Positions 53,401 through 63,532 are shown, counted from the first letter of the stretch. The stretch is 64,000 bases of DNA from an uncultured Prevotellaceae bacterium (GCA_900313615.1 OMRP01000007.1:1-64000); one strand, 5' to 3'. Numbers and translations are program-made. Notes: a model not told the origin generated them from the letters alone.

Positions 53401-53403
53401 TTG

Positions 53404-53434
53404 CAAAAATAATTGATTTTGTCAATATTTGCAA
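53404..53434 (-). promoter_or_regulatory. Promoter of the glycine-zipper lipoprotein gene
   Basis: On the minus strand, TTG (53432-53434), 20 bases, TATTTTTG (53404-53411). A second TATTTTTG lies at 53501-53508 without proper spacing. Confidence 0.7.
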
Positions 53435-53559
53435 GTATCAAGGGCCTGAATATTCATTACTGTCCATCACAGCCACGAGAAAACCGCATTTTCATCGGTG
53501 CAAAAATAGCCAGAAAAATGGTCACAAAAACGGGAAAATCCCGAAAAGAAGATAGGGGA

Positions 53560-53718
53560 AACCCTAAAGAGTGATGAATGACAAGTGATGAGTGATGAGT
53601 GACAAGTGACGATTTTCCGGTCAATGACCTCAACAGCCCGTCAACATTCAAAATTCAACATTCATCAATTCTTCATCGCGAAGCGACAATTCATCATTCA
53701 AAATTCAAAATTCAACAA
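53560..53718. repeat. Two families of short degenerate intergenic repeats
   Basis: Bases 53567-53612 hold GTGATGAGTGA/GTGACAAGTGA units. Bases 53642-53718 hold ATTCAAAATTCAACATTCATC units. Related pieces occur at 4474-4497, 47748-47772 and 52451-52470. With the leader repeats and promoter to the left they account for the 475-base gap 53297-53771; no gene is seen. Confidence 0.6.
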
Positions 53719-53720
53719 TA

Positions 53721-53753
53721 AAAAAGGATGCTCCGTGATGGAGCATCCTTTTT
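53721..53753 (-). terminator. Terminator of the spc/alpha ribosomal operon
   Basis: A perfect 14-bp stem including A/T runs (53721-53734 with 53740-53753) and 5-base loop, directly after rplQ. On the minus strand the T-run is part of the stem end. Confidence 0.9.
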
Positions 53754-53771
53754 ATGTAGACTAATTGGAAA

Positions 53772-54308
53772 TTATTCAGCCTTTGCCTCAGCGGCTTTCT
53801 CTTCAACAGCCTCGGCAACCTCAGCGGCTTTCTCCTCGACTTTTTCCTCGACGGCTGCAGCAGCTTCAGCAACAGGAGCCTCAGCTTTGGCACCCGAACG
53901 ACGGCTACGACGAGTCTTCTTGGCAGCCTTCGGAGTCTTGGCCATGTTCTCGTCAAAGTCAACGAGTTCGATGAAGCACATATCAGCACCGTCGCCCTGA
54001 CGGAAACCGAGTTTGATGATGCGTGTGTAACCACCGGGACGATCGCCCACCTTCTCAGCAATGTTGGTGAAAAGTTCGGTGACGGCATACTTGTTTTGGA
54101 GATAACGGAACACCACGCGTCGCGAACTGGTGGTATCTTCCTTGCAGCGGGTGATCAGGGGCTCTACATATTTCTTGAGCGCCTTGGCCTTTGCGAGGGT
54201 CGTAGTGATTCTTTTGTGCTCGATCAGCGAGATAGCCATATTCGCGAGCATGGCATGACGATGGTCAGCAGTACGGCCCAGATGGTTGAATTTCTTATTG
54301 TGTCTCAT
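53772..54308 (-). CDS. rplQ: 50S ribosomal protein L17 with C-terminal extension
   Basis: The protein has 178 residues. The first 120 match L17 ([26 protein letters not shown]-type [34 protein letters not shown]). It binds 23S rRNA near the exit tunnel. The remaining 55 residues are an unusual tail: a basic segment ([17 protein letters not shown]) followed by Ala/Glu/Lys repeats ([20 protein letters not shown]), low-complexity and probably helical. Tails of this kind occur in Bacteroidota L17, as I recall. It is the last gene of the operon, 8 bases after rpoA. Confidence 0.96.
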   Translation of the reverse strand: MRHNKKFNHLGRTADHRHAMLANMAISLIEHKRITTTLAKAKALKKYVEPLITRCKEDTTSSRRVVFRYLQNKYAVTELFTNIAEKVGDRPGGYTRIIKLGFRQGDGADMCFIELVDFDENMAKTPKAAKKTRRSRRSGAKAEAPVAEAAAAVEEKVEEKAAEVAEAVEEKAAEAKAE

Positions 54309-54316
54309 TACTGAAA

Positions 54317-55309
54317 TTACTCTTGATTAAGTTTGTATTTTGAAATATCGGTTCCAAACGACAGATTCAGACCTTCGAGCAAATCATCAAGCTCAGAAAG
54401 CGATTTCTTGCCGAAGTTGCGGAATTTGAGCAGGTCGGTCTTGTTGTACTGCACGAGGTCGCCGAGTGTTTCCACGTCGGCTGCCTTGAGACAGTTGAGC
54501 GCGCGCACCGAGAGGTTCATGTCGACGAGTCGCTGTTTGAGCAACTGACGCATGTGGAGCACCTCTTCGTCGAATTCCTGGTTGCCATCGACTTCCGGGT
54601 TTTCGAGCGTTATCTTCTCATCGCTGAAGAGCATGAAATGATAGATGAGCGTTTTGGCCGCCTCTTTGAGCGCATCCTTCGGGTGAATGGAACCATCCGT
54701 GGTGACTTCGATGACGAGTTTGTCGTAGTCGGTCTTCTGCTCGACACGATAAGGCTCCACCGAATATTTCACGTTGCGGATAGGGGTGTAGATAGAATCG
54801 ATTGGTATGACGTTGACATCTGTGCAGAACTCCCTATTCTCATCGGCGGGAACATAACCCCTACCTTTGTTGATAGTGATGTCGATCTGCATCAACGCTT
54901 TGGGCTCTAAATGACAAATCACCAAATCAGGGTTTAACACTTCAAATCCAGTCAGATATTTTCCTATATCGCCGGCTTTGAACTCGGTGGAGTTCTCGAC
55001 GGTGATACTCACTTTATCGTTCTCGAATTCTTCTACTACTTGTTTGAATCGAACTTGTTTGAGATTCAAAATAATGTTAGTGACATCCTCCTTGACGCCG
55101 GGCACGGAAGAGAATTCATGCTCGACACCGGCAATTTTGACGGTGTTGATGGCGAACCCTTCGAGCGACGAAAGCAGAATGCGGCGGAGCGAGTTGCCGA
55201 TGGTGACACCGAAACCCGGTTCCAAAGGACGGAATTCGAACTTGCCGAACTTCTCGTCAGCCTCCAACATTACAACTTTGTCAGGTTTTTGAAATGCTAA
55301 TATCGCCAT
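54317..55309 (-). CDS. rpoA: DNA-directed RNA polymerase subunit alpha
   Basis: The protein has 330 residues, the usual length. The N-terminal domain that nucleates polymerase assembly is seen in [20 protein letters not shown] and [15 protein letters not shown]. The C-terminal domain that contacts upstream DNA and activators carries [20 protein letters not shown] and LRNFGKKSL-type [19 protein letters not shown]. It lies between rpsD and rplQ as in most bacteria, so polymerase supply is tied to ribosomal protein transcription. Confidence 0.98.
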   Translation of the reverse strand: MAILAFQKPDKVVMLEADEKFGKFEFRPLEPGFGVTIGNSLRRILLSSLEGFAINTVKIAGVEHEFSSVPGVKEDVTNIILNLKQVRFKQVVEEFENDKVSITVENSTEFKAGDIGKYLTGFEVLNPDLVICHLEPKALMQIDITINKGRGYVPADENREFCTDVNVIPIDSIYTPIRNVKYSVEPYRVEQKTDYDKLVIEVTTDGSIHPKDALKEAAKTLIYHFMLFSDEKITLENPEVDGNQEFDEEVLHMRQLLKQRLVDMNLSVRALNCLKAADVETLGDLVQYNKTDLLKFRNFGKKSLSELDDLLEGLNLSFGTDISKYKLNQE

Positions 55310-55320
55310 TAATTCAATGA

Positions 55321-55926
55321 TTATTTAGAGTACAACTCAACGATTAACTGTTCCTTAATATTCTCAGGGATATCCGCTCTGTCGGGCTTATGCAGGTATT
55401 TCCCGCTCTTGGAGTTTTCGTCCCATTCGATCCAGGGATACTTGCTGTGGTTGAATCCAGCGAGTGCGGCCTCAATGACTTCGAGCGATTTAGCCTTTTC
55501 TCTCACGCCGACCACTTGTCCGGGCTTGACGGAATAAGAAGGAATGTTAACGACCTTTCCATCAACAACGATATGCTTGTGGGAGACGAGCTGACGAGCA
55601 GCTGCTCTCGTGGGAGCGATACCGAGGCGGAAGACGATGTTGTCGAGTCGGCTTTCAAGGTTCTGGAGCAGCACCTCACCGGTGATGCCTTCGGCCTTGG
55701 CAGCAGCCTCAAACATATTCCTAAACTGGCGCTCGAGTACACCATAGGTATACTTAGCCTTTTGCTTCTCTGCCAACATGACAGCATACTCCGACTGCTT
55801 GCGGCGACGGTTGTTGCCATGCTGTCCAGGAGGGAAGTTCCTCTTGGACAAAACTTTGTCTTCGCCGAAGATGGGTTCACCAAAACGGCGAGCAATTTTT
55901 GATTTCGGTCCTATATATCTTGCCAT
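55321..55926 (-). CDS. rpsD: 30S ribosomal protein S4
   Basis: The protein has 201 residues. It is a primary 16S rRNA-binding protein. [20 protein letters not shown] at the start and the S4 RNA-binding domain ([40 protein letters not shown]) identify it. The N-terminal zinc cysteines found in some S4 proteins are absent. It starts 112 bases after rpsK; this gap is AT-rich and shows no clear promoter. Between rpsK and rpoA in the usual order. Confidence 0.98.
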   Translation of the reverse strand: MARYIGPKSKIARRFGEPIFGEDKVLSKRNFPPGQHGNNRRRKQSEYAVMLAEKQKAKYTYGVLERQFRNMFEAAAKAEGITGEVLLQNLESRLDNIVFRLGIAPTRAAARQLVSHKHIVVDGKVVNIPSYSVKPGQVVGVREKAKSLEVIEAALAGFNHSKYPWIEWDENSKSGKYLHKPDRADIPENIKEQLIVELYSK

Positions 55927-56038
55927 AACTGTGAAAATCAGAGAATTAAAAAATGAAAAGATGAAAAGAATGGCCTTTCAATTCTCAACTCCCAATTTTA
56001 ATTTTTATAATGTTATTATATTTAAATTTTTAATAGGA

Positions 56039-56428
56039 TTACACGCGGCGGCGTTTCGGTGGGCGGCATCCGTTGTGGGGCAGCGGAGTGACGTCAACAA
56101 TCTCGATGACATCGATACCGGCACCGTGAATGGCGCGGATGGCCGACTCACGACCGTTACCTGGACCCTTGACATAAGCCTTCACCTTGCGCAGACCAAG
56201 GTCGTAAGCCACTTTGGCGCAGTCCTCGGCAGCCATCTGGGCGGCATACGGAGTATTTTTCTTTGAACCACGGAATCCCATCTTGCCAGCCGACGACCAG
56301 GAGATAACCTGACCCTCGCTGTTAGCCAGAGACACTATGATATTATTGAAAGAGCTATGCACATGGAGCTGTCCCATAGCATCAACCTTAACGTTTCTTT
56401 TTTTCGAAGCGACTGTTTTCTTTGCCAT
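56039..56428 (-). CDS. rpsK: 30S ribosomal protein S11
   Basis: The protein has 129 residues. It is part of the 30S platform near the E site. Typical segments are [40 protein letters not shown] and the C terminus [18 protein letters not shown]. The start at 56428 gives the usual length. Twenty bases separate it from rpsM. Confidence 0.98.
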   Translation of the reverse strand: MAKKTVASKKRNVKVDAMGQLHVHSSFNNIIVSLANSEGQVISWSSAGKMGFRGSKKNTPYAAQMAAEDCAKVAYDLGLRKVKAYVKGPGNGRESAIRAIHGAGIDVIEIVDVTPLPHNGCRPPKRRRV

Positions 56429-56448
56429 GATAGTTTCCTTTCTACTGA

Positions 56449-56829
56449 TTACTTAGTTGCCTTTTTCTTGTTAGCCACAGTCTTCTTCTTTCCTTTGCGG
56501 GTACGGGCATTGTTCTTGGTGCTCTGTCCGCGTACGGGAAGACCGTTACGGTGTCTTACGCCACGATAGCAGCCAATGTCCATGAGGCGCTTGATGTTCA
56601 TCTGGATTTCCGACCTGAGGTCACCTTCCACTTTGAATTCAGCACCGATAATCTCACGGATTTTGGCAGCCTGGTCGTCGGTCCACTCATTCACTTTGAG
56701 TGCACGGTCTACGCCCGCCTTATCCAATATCTTTGCTGAACTACTTCGACCTATACCGAAGATATAAGTCAATGCGATTTCGCCACGCTTATTCTGGGGC
56801 AAATCTACTCCAACAATTCTTATTGCCAT
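56449..56829 (-). CDS. rpsM: 30S ribosomal protein S13
   Basis: The protein has 126 residues. It contacts the 50S subunit and the P-site tRNA. It is recognised from [34 protein letters not shown] and [20 protein letters not shown], with the usual basic tail ([19 protein letters not shown]). It follows rpmJ by 37 bases. Confidence 0.98.
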   Translation of the reverse strand: MAIRIVGVDLPQNKRGEIALTYIFGIGRSSSAKILDKAGVDRALKVNEWTDDQAAKIREIIGAEFKVEGDLRSEIQMNIKRLMDIGCYRGVRHRNGLPVRGQSTKNNARTRKGKKKTVANKKKATK

Positions 56830-56866
56830 TTTGTTTTAATTAAAAAAAAGAGGTTAAATACTTGGT

Positions 56867-56983
56867 TTATCCCTGACGCAATTTATACTTGGGATTTTTC
56901 TTGTTGATGACGAACAGCCTGCCTTTTCTCCTGACGATTTTGCAATCAGGTGTCCGTTTCTTTAATGATGCTCTTGTCTTCAT
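56867..56983 (-). CDS. rpmJ: 50S ribosomal protein L36
   Basis: The protein has 38 residues, beginning [20 protein letters not shown] and ending with NPKYKLRQG. Of the four zinc ligands of classical L36 only one Cys (C14) and no C-terminal Cys/His pair remain, so this is the zinc-independent (C-minus) type. It sits in the standard place between infA and rpsM. Confidence 0.95.
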   Translation of the reverse strand: MKTRASLKKRTPDCKIVRRKGRLFVINKKNPKYKLRQG

Positions 56984-56996
56984 ATCTGATAAAGGG

Positions 56997-57215
56997 TTAT
57001 TTGTATCTGAACACGATGCGGCCCTTGGTAAGGTCGTAGGGGCTCATCTCCACCTTCACCTTGTCGCCGGGAAGAATCTTGATGTAGTGCATGCGCATCT
57101 TACCCGAGATGTGGGCAGTGATTTGCACGCCGTTTTCCAGTTCCACCCTGAACATGGCGTTGGATAGAGCCTCGATAATCGTTCCGTCCTGCTCGATAGC
57201 AGATTGTTTTGCCAT
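56997..57215 (-). CDS. infA: Translation initiation factor IF-1
   Basis: The protein has 72 residues and a single OB-fold ([55 protein letters not shown]). It binds the A site of the 30S subunit during initiation. It lies 12 bases after map and 13 before rpmJ, the usual order in Bacteroidota. Confidence 0.97.
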   Translation of the reverse strand: MAKQSAIEQDGTIIEALSNAMFRVELENGVQITAHISGKMRMHYIKILPGDKVKVEMSPYDLTKGRIVFRYK

Positions 57216-57227
57216 AATGAATGTTTA

Positions 57228-58013
57228 TTATTTATTTTCGATATACTCAAAGGAAGACAGTATTTCGGCCTCCCCCTTTCTCACGGCGATGGTATGTTCG
57301 AAATGGGCCGCTGGTTGGCCGTCGCGTGTGCGCACCGTCCAACGGTCGCTGTCGAGCACCACCTGTCGCTGTCCCATGGTAATCATGGGCTCGATGGCGA
57401 TGCACATACCTGCCTTGAGCAACGGGCCGTTGCCACGTCGTCCGTAGTTGGGCACCTGCGGGTCTTCGTGCATCTTACGTCCGATGCCATGGCCTGTGAG
57501 TTCCCTCACCACACCATAGCCTGCCGACTCGCAATAGTCCTGCACCGTTTGGCTGATGTCGCCCACATGCATGCCCGCCTTGGCGGCGGCTATGCCCTGA
57601 TAGAGCGCCTCCCTAGTGCGTCGCAACAACTGGCTGACCTCATCGGACACCTCGCCCACCGTGAAAGTGTAGGCAGAGTCGCCATTGAAGCCGTTGAGCA
57701 ATGTGCCACAGTCGATGGAGATGATGTCGCCCTCTTTGAGAATGGTCTTCTCGTCGGGTATACCATGCACGACCACGTCGTTGACTGAAGTGCAGATGCT
57801 TGCCGGAAACGGTCCCCCGTAGGGATTGGGGAAGTTGAGGAAAGTAGGCACGGCCCCATGGTCGCGGATGAACTCGTCGGCTATGCGGTCGAGCTGTTTC
57901 GTGGAGACCCCGGGCATGATATGTTTCGCCAATTCGGCAAGCGTAAGACCGACGAGTCGGTTCGCTTGCCTCATCAGCTCAATTTCGTCTTCCGTCTTGA
58001 GGAATATCTTCAT
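57228..58013 (-). CDS. map: Type I methionine aminopeptidase
   Basis: The protein has 261 residues. It removes the initiator methionine from new proteins. Metal ligands are visible in ISIDCGTLLNGFNGDSAYTF (two Asp), LTGHGIGRKMHEDPQVPNYG (His) and MCIAIEPMITMGQ (Glu), with the last Glu near the C terminus (TVRTRDGQPAAHFEHTIAV). It follows secY by 15 bases; adenylate kinase, often located between them in other phyla, is absent here. Confidence 0.97.
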   Translation of the reverse strand: MKIFLKTEDEIELMRQANRLVGLTLAELAKHIMPGVSTKQLDRIADEFIRDHGAVPTFLNFPNPYGGPFPASICTSVNDVVVHGIPDEKTILKEGDIISIDCGTLLNGFNGDSAYTFTVGEVSDEVSQLLRRTREALYQGIAAAKAGMHVGDISQTVQDYCESAGYGVVRELTGHGIGRKMHEDPQVPNYGRRGNGPLLKAGMCIAIEPMITMGQRQVVLDSDRWTVRTRDGQPAAHFEHTIAVRKGEAEILSSFEYIENK

Positions 58014-58028
58014 TCCGCCTGTGCGCCT

Positions 58029-59366
58029 TTATTTGGCCTTCATATCGGCATTGCGCGTGTGTCCCGGAGTGAGCAGACCTTCATAATGCCTCATCATGAG
58101 GTAACTCTGTATCTGCTGCAAGGTGTCGATGACCACACCCACAAGGATGAGCAACGATGTACCTCCGAAGAACTGAGCGAAGCCCTGCTGCACATTGAGC
58201 AGACCTGCAAGCGCCGGCATAATGGCGATGAATGCGATGAAGAGCGAACCCGGCAGGGTGATACGCGACATCACTGTGTCGATATACTCTGCTGTCGGTT
58301 TGCCGGGCTTCACACCCGGAATGAAACCGTTGTTGCGCTTCATGTCTTCAGCCATCTGCGTGGGGTTGAGCGTGATTGCCGTATAGAAATACGTAAACGC
58401 GATGATGAGCACGGCGAAGATGATGTTATAGAGCAGGCTCGTGTGATCCATGAGCGAGCGCATCACAAAACTGGTGCTGTCAGACGAATACTGTACGATG
58501 GCCAGCGGTATGAACATCAGCGCCTGGGCAAAGATGATAGGCATCACGTTGGCAGCAAAAAGCTTCAGCGGGATATACTGACGCGCACCTCCGTAGGTCT
58601 TGTTGCCCTGCACTCTCCTAGCATACTGCACGGGCACCTTGCGGACACCCTGTACGAGTACGATGGAAGCGCATACCACGGCGAAGAGAATGAGAATCTC
58701 GATGATGAACATGACGAGACCACCACCAGTGATAGCCGTGAAGCGCGAAGTCACCTCCTGGAAGAATGCCTGGGGCAGACGGGCGATGATACCAATCATA
58801 ATGATGATGGATATACCGTTGCCCACACCCTTGTCGGTGATGCGCTCACCGAGCCAGAGGATGAACATCGAGCCGGCGGCCAGGATGATGGTTGCCGGAA
58901 TCATGAACACCGACCATGAGATGCCAGAGGCGAGAGCGCCACCCGACTGCATCTTCAGGTTGATGAGATACGACGGAGCCTGGAAGAGCAGAATGGCCAC
59001 GGTAAGGATACGCGTGTACCAGTTGATCTTCTTTCGTCCGCTCTCCCCTTCACGCTGCATTTTCTGGAAGTAAGGCACAGCCACTGCCAGCAGCTGCATC
59101 ACGATGGATGCCGAGATATAGGGCATGATACCCAACGCGAAGATGGAAGCGTTAGAGAAAGCACCACCGGAGAACATATCGAGCAGCGACATAAGTCCCC
59201 CCTCGGTCTGCGACTGCAAGTTTTCCAACTGTGTCGGGTCGATACCCGGCAGTACGACGAAGGATCCGAAACGGTAAATCGCCGTGAAGAGGATGGTGAC
59301 GAGGATTCGCTGGCGCAAATCCTCCACCTTCCATATGTTCTTCAGTGTCTCAATAAACTTTTTCAT
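58029..59366 (-). CDS. secY: Protein translocase subunit SecY
   Basis: The protein has 445 residues with ten membrane helices forming the Sec channel. The plug and first helix region (LRQRILVTILFTAIYRFGSF, GGAFSNASIFALGIMPYISA) and the cytoplasmic loop VQYARRVQGNKTYGGARQYI, followed by LKLFAANVMPIIFAQAL, are typical. It is located between rplO and map, 5 bases after rplO, so membrane insertion capacity is transcribed with ribosomal proteins. Confidence 0.98.
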   Translation of the reverse strand: MKKFIETLKNIWKVEDLRQRILVTILFTAIYRFGSFVVLPGIDPTQLENLQSQTEGGLMSLLDMFSGGAFSNASIFALGIMPYISASIVMQLLAVAVPYFQKMQREGESGRKKINWYTRILTVAILLFQAPSYLINLKMQSGGALASGISWSVFMIPATIILAAGSMFILWLGERITDKGVGNGISIIIMIGIIARLPQAFFQEVTSRFTAITGGGLVMFIIEILILFAVVCASIVLVQGVRKVPVQYARRVQGNKTYGGARQYIPLKLFAANVMPIIFAQALMFIPLAIVQYSSDSTSFVMRSLMDHTSLLYNIIFAVLIIAFTYFYTAITLNPTQMAEDMKRNNGFIPGVKPGKPTAEYIDTVMSRITLPGSLFIAFIAIMPALAGLLNVQQGFAQFFGGTSLLILVGVVIDTLQQIQSYLMMRHYEGLLTPGHTRNADMKAK

Positions 59367-59371
59367 TTACC

Positions 59372-59818
59372 TTAAATAATTGATATGTTACCACCTGCTG
59401 CCTTGATAGCCTCTTCAGCTTTCTTGGAGAAAGCGTTGGCCTCGACGGAGATTTTGGCTGTCAGCTCACCGTTGCCCAGGACTTTCACCAACTCCTTGCC
59501 GTTGGTCAAGCCTGCCTGAATGAGTTCCTGAATGCCTATCTTCTCCCATCCCTTGCTCTCAGCCAGCTTCTGCAGAGTAGAGATGTTCACGGCGAAATAC
59601 TCCTTGTGGTTGATGTTTTTGAAACCGGCCTTCGGCACACGTCTCTGCAAAGGCATCTGGCCACCCTCGAAACCTATCTTTCTCTTGTAGCCCGAACGAG
59701 ACTTGGCACCTTTGTGTCCACGGGTTGAAGTACCTCCGAGACCCGAACCTGGTCCGCGTCCGATTCTTCTCCTGCTATGTGTGGAACCCTGGGCGGGTTT
59801 TAGTTCATGCAATTTCAT
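59372..59818 (-). CDS. rplO: 50S ribosomal protein L15
   Basis: The protein has 148 residues. Its basic, glycine-rich N terminus reaches into 23S rRNA ([40 protein letters not shown]), followed by [17 protein letters not shown]. The C-terminal globular part is ordinary. It follows rpmD by 30 bases. Confidence 0.98.
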   Translation of the reverse strand: MKLHELKPAQGSTHSRRRIGRGPGSGLGGTSTRGHKGAKSRSGYKRKIGFEGGQMPLQRRVPKAGFKNINHKEYFAVNISTLQKLAESKGWEKIGIQELIQAGLTNGKELVKVLGNGELTAKISVEANAFSKKAEEAIKAAGGNISII

Positions 59819-59848
59819 TGTTTGGATGTTTTTTACGGTTTAACAAAA

Positions 59849-60028
59849 TTAGTCCTCGACGATAGTGATGAGATGGCGCACCGTTCTGATCATGCCCCTG
59901 ATGGAAGGAGTATCCTCCACTTCCACCACCTGGCCGATTTTGCGCAGACCCAGGTGCATGAGAGTAGCCTTCTGGTTAACGGGATAACCAATTTTGCTCT
60001 TTACCTGTTTGATTTTTATCGTTGCCAT
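59849..60028 (-). CDS. rpmD: 50S ribosomal protein L30
   Basis: The protein has 59 residues, MATIKIKQVKSKIGYPVNQK to the end RTVRHLITIVED, with the L30 motif LGLRKIGQVVEVEDTPSIRG. The position between rpsE and rplO is the standard one. Complete; the usual length of bacterial L30. Confidence 0.96.
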   Translation of the reverse strand: MATIKIKQVKSKIGYPVNQKATLMHLGLRKIGQVVEVEDTPSIRGMIRTVRHLITIVED

Positions 60029-60040
60029 GATACGTCCTCC

Positions 60041-60553
60041 TTATCCTCTAAAAACTTTGTTCATACTGATTCCACGTTCACCGGCCACAGTATAGGCATC
60101 CCTGATTTCGCTCAGAGCCTTGATAGTAGCCTTGACGAGGTTGTGGGGGTTCGAAGAGCCTTTCGACTTAGCGAGCACATCGTTAACACCGGCGCTCTCG
60201 AGCACGGCACGCATAGCACCACCGGCCACCATTCCCGTACCGGGAGCGGCGGGTTTGAGGAACACCTTTGCGCCTCCGTAAGCCACTTCAATCTCATGGG
60301 GTATGGTACCCTTGATCACGGGCACCTTGACGAGGTTCTTCTTGGCAGCCTCCATACCTTTCTGTATGGCGGCCGTCACTTCGCCGGCTTTGCCGAGGCC
60401 CCATCCGATGACACCCTTGCCGTCGCCAACCACGACGATGGCAGCGAACGTGAACGTGCGTCCACCCTTGGTAACCTTCGTTACGCGGTTAATAGCCACG
60501 AGTTTGTCTTTCAACTCGACGTCACTGTTTATCTTTACTTTGTTCATTGCCAT
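60041..60553 (-). CDS. rpsE: 30S ribosomal protein S5
   Basis: The protein has 170 residues. It helps decoding accuracy and mRNA entry. Recognised from [59 protein letters not shown] and the start [19 protein letters not shown]. It follows rplR by 6 bases. Confidence 0.98.
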   Translation of the reverse strand: MAMNKVKINSDVELKDKLVAINRVTKVTKGGRTFTFAAIVVVGDGKGVIGWGLGKAGEVTAAIQKGMEAAKKNLVKVPVIKGTIPHEIEVAYGGAKVFLKPAAPGTGMVAGGAMRAVLESAGVNDVLAKSKGSSNPHNLVKATIKALSEIRDAYTVAGERGISMNKVFRG

Positions 60554-60559
60554 AATCGA

Positions 60560-60904
60560 TTAGAAATTTAGTCCTCCTTTGCGAGCGGCATCTGCCAGTT
60601 CCTTCACCCTACCATGATAGAGATAACCGTTGCGGTCGAACACCACGGCCTGGATACCTTTCTCGGCCGCTTTCTTTGCCACGAGTTCTCCCACTTTCTG
60701 TGCCTGTTCCTTTTTGGGCATGTGCTCCATGCCAAGCGAAGAGGCTGCGGCGAGTGTATTGCCAGTGAGGTCGTTGATAATCTGCACGTAAATCTGCTTG
60801 TTGCTGCGGAAGACCGTCATGCGAGGTCTTTCTGCCGTGCCGTTCACTCTCTTACGAATTCTGAATTTTATCTTGATTCGTCTTTCTTCTTTTTTCGATG
60901 TCAT
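60560..60904 (-). CDS. rplR: 50S ribosomal protein L18
   Basis: The protein has 114 residues. It binds 5S rRNA together with L5. The motifs [40 protein letters not shown] and [20 protein letters not shown] are typical. It follows rplF by 18 bases. Confidence 0.98.
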   Translation of the reverse strand: MTSKKEERRIKIKFRIRKRVNGTAERPRMTVFRSNKQIYVQIINDLTGNTLAAASSLGMEHMPKKEQAQKVGELVAKKAAEKGIQAVVFDRNGYLYHGRVKELADAARKGGLNF

Positions 60905-60922
60905 AATGCTATGGTATTAAAG

Positions 60923-61489
60923 TTACTTGGCAGCAGCCGACTTGCCTGACTTCCTGCGGATGACCTCGCCCTTGAAGAGGATACCCTTTCCTTTGTAAGG
61001 CTCGGGCATACGGAACGAGCGAATCTTGGCACAGATGAGTCCGAGCAGCTGTTTGTCGCACGATTCGAGAATAATTTGCGGGTTCTGGTTACGCTCCGAC
61101 TTCGTCTCCACCTTCACCTCTGGCGGCAACTGGATGAATATCGGGTGCGTGTATCCCAACGCGAATTCAATGAGGTTGCCCTGGTTCGAGACGCGGTAAC
61201 CCACGCCCACGAGTTCCATTTCCTTCTTGAATCCCTGGCTCACGCCCACCACCATATTGTTCACGAGTGAGCGGTAGAGTCCGTGGAACGCTTGTTTCTG
61301 CTTGATGTTGACGGGGCTGTTCTCGTCGATCTCGAACACCAGGTGTCCATCTTCATTCTTCATGATGATAGACGAGTCGATTTTCTGTGAGAGTTCCCCT
61401 TTGGGTCCTTTTACCGTGACAATGCCGTTTTTCTGTTCGATGCTGACCCCGGCGGGTATAGCTATTGGCAATTTACCTATTCTTGACAT
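60923..61489 (-). CDS. rplF: 50S ribosomal protein L6
   Basis: The protein has 188 residues. It lies near the factor-binding centre of the 50S subunit. Both L6 domains are present: MSRIGKLPIAIPAGVSIEQK, HGLYRSLVNNMVVGVSQGFK, and then the second-domain signature PEPYKGKGILFKGEVIRRK. It follows rpsH by 18 bases. Confidence 0.98.
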   Translation of the reverse strand: MSRIGKLPIAIPAGVSIEQKNGIVTVKGPKGELSQKIDSSIIMKNEDGHLVFEIDENSPVNIKQKQAFHGLYRSLVNNMVVGVSQGFKKEMELVGVGYRVSNQGNLIEFALGYTHPIFIQLPPEVKVETKSERNQNPQIILESCDKQLLGLICAKIRSFRMPEPYKGKGILFKGEVIRRKSGKSAAAK

Positions 61490-61507
61490 AGTATATCCTC
61501 CTAAAGA

Positions 61508-61903
61508 TTAGTAGACGTAGCAAAGCACTTCGCCACCGATTTTCAGCTCGGCGGCCTCTTTGTCGGTCATAACACCTTTCGACGTGGACAGGATAGCGAT
61601 ACCCAATCCGTTGATAACTCTCGGCATGTCTTTATAGCCCGTGTACTTACGCAAACCCGGCTTTGACACACGCTCCAACTTCTTGATGGCGTTGGCACGG
61701 GTTACGGGGTTGTACTTGAGGGCCACCTTGATGGTGCCCTGCGGACCGTCCTCAACGAACTTGTAGTTGAGGATGTAGCCTTTCTCGAAGAGGATCTTCG
61801 TGATTTCCTTCTTCAAGTTGGAGGCAGGAATTTCCACGACGCGATGATGCGCCATGATTGCGTTTCTGAGTCTGGTCAGAAAATCTGCAATAGGATCTGT
61901 CAT
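61508..61903 (-). CDS. rpsH: 30S ribosomal protein S8
   Basis: The protein has 131 residues from the ATG at 61903 (MTDPIADFLTRLRNAIMAHH). A 13-residue extension to 61942 is unlike the family and is not used. The C-terminal motif is GIAILSTSKGVMTDKEAAEL. It is a primary binder of 16S rRNA helix 21 and often represses its own operon. It follows rpsN by 61 bases. Confidence 0.97.
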   Translation of the reverse strand: MTDPIADFLTRLRNAIMAHHRVVEIPASNLKKEITKILFEKGYILNYKFVEDGPQGTIKVALKYNPVTRANAIKKLERVSKPGLRKYTGYKDMPRVINGLGIAILSTSKGVMTDKEAAELKIGGEVLCYVY

Positions 61904-61964
61904 TTGATTGTGATGTTTAATTAATCGGGACTGCCCCGACAATATTAAATAATAAAAAAAACTG

Positions 61965-62267
61965 TTACCAGCTAGCTTTCTTCACGCCCGGAATGAGGCC
62001 TTGCGACGCCATTTCACGGAACTGGATACGTGAGAGTCCGAACTGACGGATATAACCTTTCGGACGACCGGTGATCTTGCAGCGGTTGTGCAGACGGATG
62101 GGGTTGGCGTTGCGGGGGATTTCCTGCAGTTTGCGCGCAGCCTCATAAGCCTCGGCCGGGTCGTTGGTGGTGGCGATGATTTTCTTCAGGGCCGCCCTTT
62201 TCTCAGCGTATTTAGCTACCATCTTGGCGCGTTTCACCTCACGCGCTTTCATTGATTCTTTAGCCAT
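61965..62267 (-). CDS. rpsN: 30S ribosomal protein S14
   Basis: The protein has 100 residues. It is the long, zinc-free form (no CxxC pairs; one Cys in [20 protein letters not shown]). Recognised also by [20 protein letters not shown] and [18 protein letters not shown]. It lies between rplE (3-base gap) and rpsH. Confidence 0.98.
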   Translation of the reverse strand: MAKESMKAREVKRAKMVAKYAEKRAALKKIIATTNDPAEAYEAARKLQEIPRNANPIRLHNRCKITGRPKGYIRQFGLSRIQFREMASQGLIPGVKKASW

Positions 62268-62270
62268 GAC

Positions 62271-62825
62271 TTAATCTTTTTTAGCGTTTTTGAACGGCAG
62301 TCCGAAAGCCTTGAGCAGTGCATAGCCCTCTTCGTCGGTCTGAGCCGATGTAACGAAGGTGATGTTCATGCCCTGGATGCGTTCGATGTTGTCGATATTG
62401 ATCTCCGGGAAGATGATTTGCTCCTCGATGCCGAGGGTGTAGTTTCCACGTCCGTCAAACTTGGTCTCGATGCCTTTGAAGTCGCGGATACGGGGCAGAG
62501 CCACACGCACCAGTTTCTCCAGGAACTCATACATTCTCTCACGGCGCAGGGTCACCATAACGCCGATGGGCATCTTCTTACGCAGTTTGAAGTTGGCGAT
62601 ATCCTTCTTCGAGAAGGTAGCCACAGCTTTCTGGCCCGTGATGGCCGTCACCTCGTTGATGGCAACGTCGATGATTTTCCTGTCCTGTGTGGCATCGCCA
62701 AGTCCTTGGTTGACGACAATCTTCTTGAGCACAGGAACCTGCATGCTTGAAGAGTAGTTGAACTGCTTCTTCAGTGCCGGAGCGATTTCCTCGGCATATA
62801 CTTTCTTTAATTGCGCGGTATTCAT
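62271..62825 (-). CDS. rplE: 50S ribosomal protein L5
   Basis: The protein has 184 residues. It binds 5S rRNA and contacts the P-site tRNA. Typical segments are [59 protein letters not shown] and [20 protein letters not shown]. Its start overlaps the rplX stop by one base (TAATG), so translation is coupled. Confidence 0.98.
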   Translation of the reverse strand: MNTAQLKKVYAEEIAPALKKQFNYSSSMQVPVLKKIVVNQGLGDATQDRKIIDVAINEVTAITGQKAVATFSKKDIANFKLRKKMPIGVMVTLRRERMYEFLEKLVRVALPRIRDFKGIETKFDGRGNYTLGIEEQIIFPEINIDNIERIQGMNITFVTSAQTDEEGYALLKAFGLPFKNAKKD

Positions 62826-63145
62826 TATTTGATCTCCTCTCCCGATTTTTTAGCGATACGTACTTTCTTTCCGTCCTCGTTGATTTTCATTCCGATGCGA
62901 GTAGGTTTGCCACTCTTCGGGTCGATGAGGCTGAGGTTAGAGATATGAATGGGCGCCTCCATCTTGATACGTCCCCCCTGAGGGTTCTTTGCCGACGGCT
63001 TGGCGCTTTTGGTCACGATGTTGACCCCTTCGACGATGGCGCGGTTTTTGTCGACGAGCACCTTGAGCACCTTACCAGTCTTGCCTTTGTCCTCACCGGC
63101 GATGACCACCACTGTATCGTTTTTCTTGATATGTAACTTAGCCAT
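62825..63145 (-). CDS. rplX: 50S ribosomal protein L24
   Basis: The protein has 106 residues. It initiates 50S assembly. The KOW motif is present ([20 protein letters not shown]), followed by [20 protein letters not shown] and [20 protein letters not shown]. Overlaps the rplE start by one base. Confidence 0.98.
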   Translation of the reverse strand: MAKLHIKKNDTVVVIAGEDKGKTGKVLKVLVDKNRAIVEGVNIVTKSAKPSAKNPQGGRIKMEAPIHISNLSLIDPKSGKPTRIGMKINEDGKKVRIAKKSGEEIK

Positions 63146-63164
63146 TGTTTTAAATGTTTATAGA

Positions 63165-63530
63165 TTAAAGGACCTCAGGTGCGAGCGAAACGACCTTCAT
63201 GTTGACGGCCCTGAGTTCGCGTGCTACGGGTCCGAAGATACGGCTGCCGCGGAGTTCACCGGCGTTGTTGAGCAGCACGCATGCGTTGTCGTCGAACCTG
63301 ATGTACGAACCGTCGGCTCTTCTCACCTCTTTCTTGGTACGGACGATGAGTGCTTTCGACACGGTACCTTTCTTCATGTCGCTGGAAGGGATGACATTCT
63401 TTACGGTGACGACGATGACATCGCCCACGCTGGCATACCTTCTTCCTGTACCTCCGAGCACACGGATGCAGAGCGCCTCTTTGGCTCCGCTGTTGTCGCA
63501 TACTGTCAGTCTTGTTTCTGCCTGTATCAT
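63165..63530 (-). CDS. rplN: 50S ribosomal protein L14
   Basis: The protein has 121 residues. It forms part of the bridge to 16S r[43 protein letters not shown] and [10 protein letters not shown]-type [19 protein letters not shown] are typical, ending [19 protein letters not shown]. It follows rpsQ by 2 bases. Confidence 0.98.
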   Translation of the reverse strand: MIQAETRLTVCDNSGAKEALCIRVLGGTGRRYASVGDVIVVTVKNVIPSSDMKKGTVSKALIVRTKKEVRRADGSYIRFDDNACVLLNNAGELRGSRIFGPVARELRAVNMKVVSLAPEVL

Positions 63531-63532
63531 AA

